Assembly (NCBI RefSeq): GCF_024295625.1
Contig: NZ_JANCOJ010000002.1
Location: 62,001-126,000, forward strand
DNA length: 64,000 nt
Source: Streptococcus sp. CF8_St5-11
GTDB lineage: Bacteria > Bacillota > Bacilli > Lactobacillales > Streptococcaceae
Reading direction: 5' to 3'
Shown here: positions 59,594-64,000 of the stretch, in pieces
Numbering within the stretch: the first letter of the stretch is position 1
Layout: each line of letters opens with the position of its first letter
Made by a program: the position numbers and the translations under genes
Notes under the pieces: model-generated
The model's database searches: none
The model's input: the letters and a program-made list of their open reading frames with translations, nothing else
What the model was told of the DNA's origin: nothing

Positions 59594-59624
59594 AAACCAG
59601 AAAAGGAGTGTTTTTCTGGTTTTG
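59594..59624 (+). terminator. terminator after the DUF4767-like lipoprotein gene
   Basis: AAACCAGAAAA pairs with TTTTTCTGGTTT across GGAGTG and is followed by T. Confidence 0.78.
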
Positions 59625-59736
59625 TTTATTCAAAGAATGAATAAAGATACAATAAAAGAAATAATTTTTAGGATATAAAATATGTTAAAAACTAGTGATA
59701 ATTGGCGGTGCATAAGTATTTGAAAACAGAAAATGT

Positions 59737-59765
59737 TTGACAATTAAAGGAAAATCATTTAAAAT
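59737..59765 (+). promoter_or_regulatory. promoter of the serine-rich lipoprotein
   Basis: TTGACA (59737-59742) and TAAAAT (59760-59765) are 17 bp apart. The longest open frame starts inside this -35, so ATG 59797 is used. Confidence 0.75.
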
Positions 59766-59796
59766 ATATTCATTCTTTATTTATAGGAGAAAAAAT

Positions 59797-60360
59797 ATGA
59801 AAAAACTTCTTACAGCCGGTGTGGCTCTCTTGTCCGTTGCAACGTTAGCAGCTTGTTCTGGTAAAACTGCTTCAAAATCATCAAGCAAAGATGCAAAAGC
59901 TTCTTCTAGCAAAGTAGAAAAATCATCTACTTCAGAAAGCAAATCAAGCAGTTCATCAAAATCGTCTAAATCAGCAACCTCTTCTGTTGAAATTCCAGAA
60001 ATTGTCTTGTTAACTGATGAAGAAATCGACAACGCCAAAACACTTGGTGATATGAAAACCATTTATGGAAAAATGATTGACAACTACACAAAATATGTCA
60101 AAGAGATTGGTGACAAGATCCCAGCATCTGGTAAAGATGCCTATAATAAGCAAGTAGATCCTGCGATCCAATCTATGGAGACTGCAAGAAAAACATTTAA
60201 CGATACACTTTCAGCTGCAGGTTCTGATGATACAGTTGTTCCTGAACAAGCTCGTAGTCAATTCGCACAACAATTGAAAAATGCTCGCGATATTGCCCAA
60301 AAAGCTCTTGAAGGTGCTTATCAATCAATTGCACCATTGCTCTCTTCATCAGCTGAATAA
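59797..60360 (+). CDS. serine/lysine-rich lipoprotein, 187 aa
   Basis: This lipoprotein has signal M-K-K-L-L-T-A-G-V-A-L-L and lipobox L-A-A-C near residue 20, then a 45-residue low-complexity Ser/Lys linker, then a helical domain (about 70-187). No family is recognised. TAGGAGA precedes the ATG. Codon use is biased to preferred codons, suggesting good expression. It is flanked by a promoter and a terminator, so it is monocistronic. Confidence 0.8.
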   Translation: MKKLLTAGVALLSVATLAACSGKTASKSSSKDAKASSSKVEKSSTSESKSSSSSKSSKSATSSVEIPEIVLLTDEEIDNAKTLGDMKTIYGKMIDNYTKYVKEIGDKIPASGKDAYNKQVDPAIQSMETARKTFNDTLSAAGSDDTVVPEQARSQFAQQLKNARDIAQKALEGAYQSIAPLLSSSAE

Positions 60361-60365
60361 TCAAT

Positions 60366-60404
60366 AAAAAAATAGGTTAGGACTTGAAGTCCCAGCCTAT
60401 TTTT
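60366..60404 (+). terminator. terminator after the serine-rich lipoprotein gene
   Basis: AATAGG..AGGACTT and AGTCC..CCTATT pair with a two-base internal mismatch and T run. Confidence 0.72.
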
Positions 60405-60409
60405 GCTTT

Positions 60410-60484
60410 CTTACAAAAATGTAAGAAATAAAGGGTAAAATGTAAGGTTATGTTATGGTGAAAGCCTTTCAGTTTTAGTACAAT
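60410..60484 (+). promoter_or_regulatory. operator and promoter of the second bceAB operon
   Basis: CTTACAAAAATGTAAG (60410-60425) is identical to the site at 34593, with -10 TACAAT (60479-60484) at exactly the same distance (54 bp between them). Confidence 0.72.
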
Positions 60485-60535
60485 AGATTTGTAAAAATGG
60501 ATTGAAGCTTTTATCGAGCTAGAAAGGAACAGACC

Positions 60536-61303
60536 ATGACCCTACTAGACGTTCAACATATCAAAAAGATCTACAAAACCCGCTTTCAAGGAACGCAGGT
60601 CGAAGCCCTAAAAGATATTCACTTCACTGTTGAAAAGGGCGAATACGTCGCCATCATGGGGGAATCAGGATCCGGGAAATCGACCCTCCTCAATATCCTG
60701 GCCATGCTGGACCAGCCGACGGAAGGACGGGTCTACCTCAATGGCACCGACACCTCAACCATCAAGAACAAGGATGCCTCCAGTTTCCGTCGGGAAAAAC
60801 TAGGCTTTGTCTTTCAAGATTTCAACCTTCTCGATACCTTATCGGTCAAGGACAATATCCTCTTGCCTCTGGTCCTTTCTCGCAGACCAGTCAAGGAAAT
60901 GATGAGCAAGGTGGATATCGTGAGTCGGGAATTGGGCATTCACCAGCTCTTAGAAAAATACCCTTACGAAATCTCTGGTGGGCAAAAACAACGGGTGGCT
61001 GTGGCACGGGCTATCATCACCTCACCTGAAATCCTCCTTGCTGATGAGCCAACAGGGGCGCTGGATTCCAAGTCTTCGGCTGCACTTCTAGATGTCTTTG
61101 AAGATATTAATAGTATGGGGCAAACCATCCTCATGGTAACCCACTCAACGGCAGCGGCAGCTCGGGCCAAGCGCGTGCTCTTTATCAAGGACGGGATCCT
61201 TTACAACCAGATATTCCGTGGGGAAAAGACAGAACGTCAGATGTTCCAAGAAATCTCGGATACTTTGACAGTCATGGCGGGTAAGGAGGATCGTGATGTT
61301 TAA
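60536..61303 (+). CDS. BceA-type ABC transporter ATPase (copy 2)
   Basis: This 255-aa ATPase differs from copy 1 (34841) at only a few residues over the shared 249; Walker A, Q-loop, S-G-G-Q-K-Q-R and Walker B are the same. The DNA is also very similar, mostly third-base changes, pointing to duplication with recent exchange. The C-terminus differs because the gene runs into the permease start (8-bp overlap). No regulator gene is adjacent, so control by the distant bceRS is likely. Confidence 0.93.
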   Translation: MTLLDVQHIKKIYKTRFQGTQVEALKDIHFTVEKGEYVAIMGESGSGKSTLLNILAMLDQPTEGRVYLNGTDTSTIKNKDASSFRREKLGFVFQDFNLLDTLSVKDNILLPLVLSRRPVKEMMSKVDIVSRELGIHQLLEKYPYEISGGQKQRVAVARAIITSPEILLADEPTGALDSKSSAALLDVFEDINSMGQTILMVTHSTAAAARAKRVLFIKDGILYNQIFRGEKTERQMFQEISDTLTVMAGKEDRDV

Positions 61304-63305
61304 ATTAACAAGTAAATTAGCTCTTTCCAACCTCAAACAAAATCGCAAACTCTATTACCCCTTTGCCCTGGCTGTCATTTTAACGACCATGATCCTTTAT
61401 AGTTTTATCGCCTTGTCATCTACCCCTCATTTAGAGGATTCTTACGGAGGGGGGGCGGCGAGAACTGTTCTTGGTTTTGGTAGTTTCGTCGTCCAGCTGG
61501 TCGTCATCATTTTGGTGGCTTATGCCAATGGCTTTGTCATGAAAAATCGTTCCAAAGAACTGGGCTTGTACAGTGTTCTGGGAATGGAGAAGAAGCATCT
61601 CCTCATCATGACCTTATGGGAATTGCTCTTCTTCTATGTTCTCACAGTTGGAGTAGGACTGGGTTTGGGGCTCTTATTTGATCGCCTGATTTTTGCCTTG
61701 CTCCTAAAATGTATGGGGCTACCAGTCGTCATTCAATCAACCTTCCAGATAGGGGCTGTTCTTAACACTTTACTTGGGTTAGCCTTAGCTTTTGGCCTCA
61801 TTCTCTTGTTGAATTCTTTCCGCCTCTTGCGCTACAGTTCCCTCCACCTCATGCAACAGAAAAAAGCAGGAGAGAAGAAGGGACGCTTCTTGCTGGTCCA
61901 AACTCTTTTAGGACTTGGGCTCTTAGGAATTGCGTTTTATATAGCGCTAACCGTTGAGCGTCCAGTTGCAGCGGTTCAAGGATTCTTTATTGCCGTCATC
62001 TTGGTCATCCTAGCGACCTATCTCTTATTCAACGCAGGATCTATTACCTTCTTAAGATTTCTCAAAGGTCGGAAATCCTACTATTACAAGCCAGAGAATT
62101 TTATATCTGTCTCCAACTTAATAGCACGGATGCGAAAAAATGCAGCGGGTCTTGCGACCATTAGTATTCTTTCCACCATGGTCTTGGTCACCTTAACTGG
62201 GTCGCTCAATATCTTTATTGGAGGACAGAACTACCTAGATACTGTTTACCCTTCTGATTACATGATTAGTGTGGGGCATATGCCTTCAGATGCTGAGACA
62301 GAACCAGTTATCAAGGATGTTCAAGCTCAAATTAAGAAAACAGCCGATGCGACAAATCTATCAGATTATCAGGTGGCACAGACAATATACTGGTCGGCTG
62401 AAATTCGAAAGATTGATGGAAGGAGCTTAGAGGTTTATGAACAGTCCTATCAAGAAGCTGGTCAGGAGATGGAGATGAAGACAGAGGGAACAGTCTACTT
62501 TTTTGATCAGGCGACTTACGAGCAACTGACGGGTCAAAAAGTTGAGCTTGGGGAAAATGAAATCCTAGCCTATGGGTATCAGTATCCAGGAAAATTAGAT
62601 TCGCAATTAGAAATCAATGGGAAGACCTTCACGATTAAACAAAAACTAGACTCCAATTTTATCCAAGGAAAACTCCCTCAATCCGACCTGTTTCAACATC
62701 AAATGGGTTTGTACCTGGTTCTTCCTGACTTGAACCAACTTGGACTAAAAGTTGATAAAAATTTGGAATTCTCTATTACTGCTAAAAATAAAGATAACCA
62801 AGATTTTATTTCTGGCTTGATCAAAGAGCTGTATTCGACAGACAAAATCAGTCAATATGGTGCGACTTATTTTGGTGGATTTGATCGATACAGTATAGAG
62901 AAAGATTGGCGTGAAACAGCAGGGACTCTTCTATTTATCGGGATTTTCCTATCGGTCATCTTTCTATTAGCTACAGTACTCGTCATTTACTACAAACAGA
63001 TTTCAGAGGGTCATGAGGATCGGGATAATTTTGTGATCTTGCAACAAGTAGGATTGGACCAAAAGAAAACCGGCACCACCATTCGCAAACAGATTCTCAC
63101 TGTCTTCTTCCTTCCATTATTCTTCTCCTTCCTATACCTAGGAGTGGCCTACAAGATGATTGCAAAGATCGTTGCCATCTTAGGAGCGACCAATGCGGGA
63201 CTGGTCCTTCAAACAACTCTTTCCATCTGCGCTGTCTTTTTCATCTCTTATGTCCTCGTCTTTCTTCTAACTTCTAGAAGTTATCGGAAGATTGTCGTGA
63301 GGTAG
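61296..63305 (+). CDS. BceB-type ABC transporter permease (copy 2)
   Basis: This 669-aa ten-helix FtsX-type permease has the large extracellular domain between TM7 and TM8 (about 305-530). The membrane parts match copy 1 (for example R-S-K-E-L-G-L-Y-S-V-L-G-M), but the extracellular domain is quite different, suggesting another peptide ligand. ATG 61296 follows AAGGAGGA; GTG 61293 is directly before it. It overlaps the ATPase gene. Confidence 0.92.
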   Translation: MFKLTSKLALSNLKQNRKLYYPFALAVILTTMILYSFIALSSTPHLEDSYGGGAARTVLGFGSFVVQLVVIILVAYANGFVMKNRSKELGLYSVLGMEKKHLLIMTLWELLFFYVLTVGVGLGLGLLFDRLIFALLLKCMGLPVVIQSTFQIGAVLNTLLGLALAFGLILLLNSFRLLRYSSLHLMQQKKAGEKKGRFLLVQTLLGLGLLGIAFYIALTVERPVAAVQGFFIAVILVILATYLLFNAGSITFLRFLKGRKSYYYKPENFISVSNLIARMRKNAAGLATISILSTMVLVTLTGSLNIFIGGQNYLDTVYPSDYMISVGHMPSDAETEPVIKDVQAQIKKTADATNLSDYQVAQTIYWSAEIRKIDGRSLEVYEQSYQEAGQEMEMKTEGTVYFFDQATYEQLTGQKVELGENEILAYGYQYPGKLDSQLEINGKTFTIKQKLDSNFIQGKLPQSDLFQHQMGLYLVLPDLNQLGLKVDKNLEFSITAKNKDNQDFISGLIKELYSTDKISQYGATYFGGFDRYSIEKDWRETAGTLLFIGIFLSVIFLLATVLVIYYKQISEGHEDRDNFVILQQVGLDQKKTGTTIRKQILTVFFLPLFFSFLYLGVAYKMIAKIVAILGATNAGLVLQTTLSICAVFFISYVLVFLLTSRSYRKIVVR

Positions 63306-63361
63306 GGCTGATTCTATAGGATCGAGAAAGGAAATGAAAGTGACGATAAGTTGCTGAACAA

Positions 63362-63392
63362 AAAACACCGAGGATTTGATCCTCGGTGTTTT
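63362..63392. terminator. bidirectional terminator between bceB and the peptide-binding protein
   Basis: AAAACACCGAGGAT and ATCCTCGGTGTTTT form a perfect 14-bp stem with a TTG loop. Confidence 0.9.
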
Positions 63393-63401
63393 CTATCGTG
63401 A

Positions 63402-64000
63402 TTATTTCACATGTTCTGCAAGTTCTTCTTGCGCTTTTTTATTGGATTCTTCTTTTTCTTTTAACCAATTCTTATACGCTTTTTCGTAGTCAGCAGTTGT
63501 GACGGTCTTATCTTGAACTTTTTGGTATTTGAAGAAGCTTGTTTCCCCTTTAATACCAATTGCAGAATTTGCTGCTGAGAATGGTGTGACCTTGGTGATA
63601 GATGGAACGCCACCCTTAGAGTAGATTGGAAGAACCATAGCATTTTCTGTCAACCAAGCTTGGGCCGCAGCGTATTTTTCATAACGTGCATTGGTATCCA
63701 ATTTTTCAGCATTGGCATCATCAAGCAAGGCTTTGTATTCGTTCAAACCAATTTTCTCGATGAGCGCTTGGTCTTTCTTAGGATCAAGTCCCATACCTGT
63801 CAAGGTTGAACCATCTGTTGGGTTCAAGATATCCAAGTAAGTAGATGGGTCTTGGAAGTCAGGTCCCCAACCAGTGATATCCATATCAAAGTCTTTTTGG
63901 TCTGGTGATTGGGCAAAGTAAGTAGCGTTATCAGCATCGTCTGTAGACAATTTTTGTACATCGATCACGACATTGTCTTTACCAAGGGCCGCTTCGATTG
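63402..64000 (-). CDS. oligopeptide ABC transporter substrate-binding protein, C-terminal part
   Basis: The window ends inside this gene; 198 codons of the C-terminal part are visible, continuing past 64000. The sequence D-M-D-I-T-G-W-G-P-D-F-Q-D-P-S-T-Y-L-D and V-L-P-I-Y-S-K-G-G match OppA-family proteins of streptococci (AmiA/AliA/AliB type), surface lipoproteins that bind peptides for uptake. The reading frame stays open to the edge, so the internal GTG at 63968 is not the true start. Which paralogue it is cannot be decided. Confidence 0.9.
   Translation of the reverse strand, partial: IEAALGKDNVVIDVQKLSTDDADNATYFAQSPDQKDFDMDITGWGPDFQDPSTYLDILNPTDGSTLTGMGLDPKKDQALIEKIGLNEYKALLDDANAEKLDTNARYEKYAAAQAWLTENAMVLPIYSKGGVPSITKVTPFSAANSAIGIKGETSFFKYQKVQDKTVTTADYEKAYKNWLKEKEESNKKAQEELAEHVK

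Overview
The window looks like a chromosomal segment of an oral or viridans Streptococcus, most like the S. parasanguinis / S. australis / S. sanguinis neighbourhood. The evidence is a Pht histidine-triad protein next to an AdcA-II/Lmb-type zinc lipoprotein behind AdcR boxes, a CtsR-controlled clpE start, streptococcal PerR, GpmA, HU and MetG, BceAB-type peptide-antibiotic transporters, and a BOX-like repeat. I saw no tRNA, rRNA, CRISPR array, insertion sequence or phage module.

Layout. 1-262: the first codons of clpE (minus strand) and its CtsR-regulated promoter. 263-5646: DUF1797, folD, a HAD phosphatase, an unknown protein, NAD(P)H-hydrate dehydratase and a GH32 sucrose-6-phosphate hydrolase. 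5704-9678: a malolactic unit (permease mleP and malolactic enzyme mleS, with divergent LysR gene mleR). 9831-15882: a packed housekeeping operon (xseA-xseB-ispA-tlyA-argR-recN-metallophosphatase). 15972-21084: degV, hup, a small membrane protein, perR, gpmA, metG. 21345-28011: an XRE/DUF2975 pair, a secreted protein, and the zinc unit adcAII-pht. 28100-37585: a DUF2974 hydrolase, then bceRS-[three-gene AT-rich cassette]-small ORF-bceAB. 37953-39613: two divergent SemiSWEET genes, then DUF1722 and a pyrimidine-dimer glycosylase. 39740-48670: a type I restriction-modification locus, hsdR-X-Y-hsdS-toxin-antitoxin-hsdM. 48786-52379: Rpn/PD-(D/E)XK genes around a 2-hydroxyacid dehydrogenase. 52696-60360: FMN reductase, a VIT-family metal transporter, a repeat-rich gap, an MFS pump, a PTS EIIC-like protein with a DUF915 hydrolase, and two lipoproteins. 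60536-63305: a second bceAB pair. 63402-64000: the C-terminus of an oligopeptide-binding protein (minus strand).

The strongest candidates for undescribed biology are four. (1) Between bceS and bceA sits a cassette encoding an HNH-like membrane protein, a tail-anchored coiled-coil protein and a CbxX/SpoVK-type AAA+ ATPase. (2) Inside the type I R-M operon, between hsdR and hsdS, is a very AT-rich overlapping pair (a soluble protein plus a membrane protein); a RelE-like toxin/HigA-like antitoxin module lies between hsdS and hsdM. (3) Two copies of a roughly 140-nt multi-stem element have base changes that preserve pairing in their hairpins; both lie just 3' of a gene, on that gene's strand. (4) Regulatory links tie parts of the window together: the two bceAB operons share an operator at identical spacing, and a PerR-type box covers the promoter of the VIT metal transporter while perR lies in the same window.

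Gene functions are assigned from recognisable motifs and family resemblance read by eye; no database search was run.
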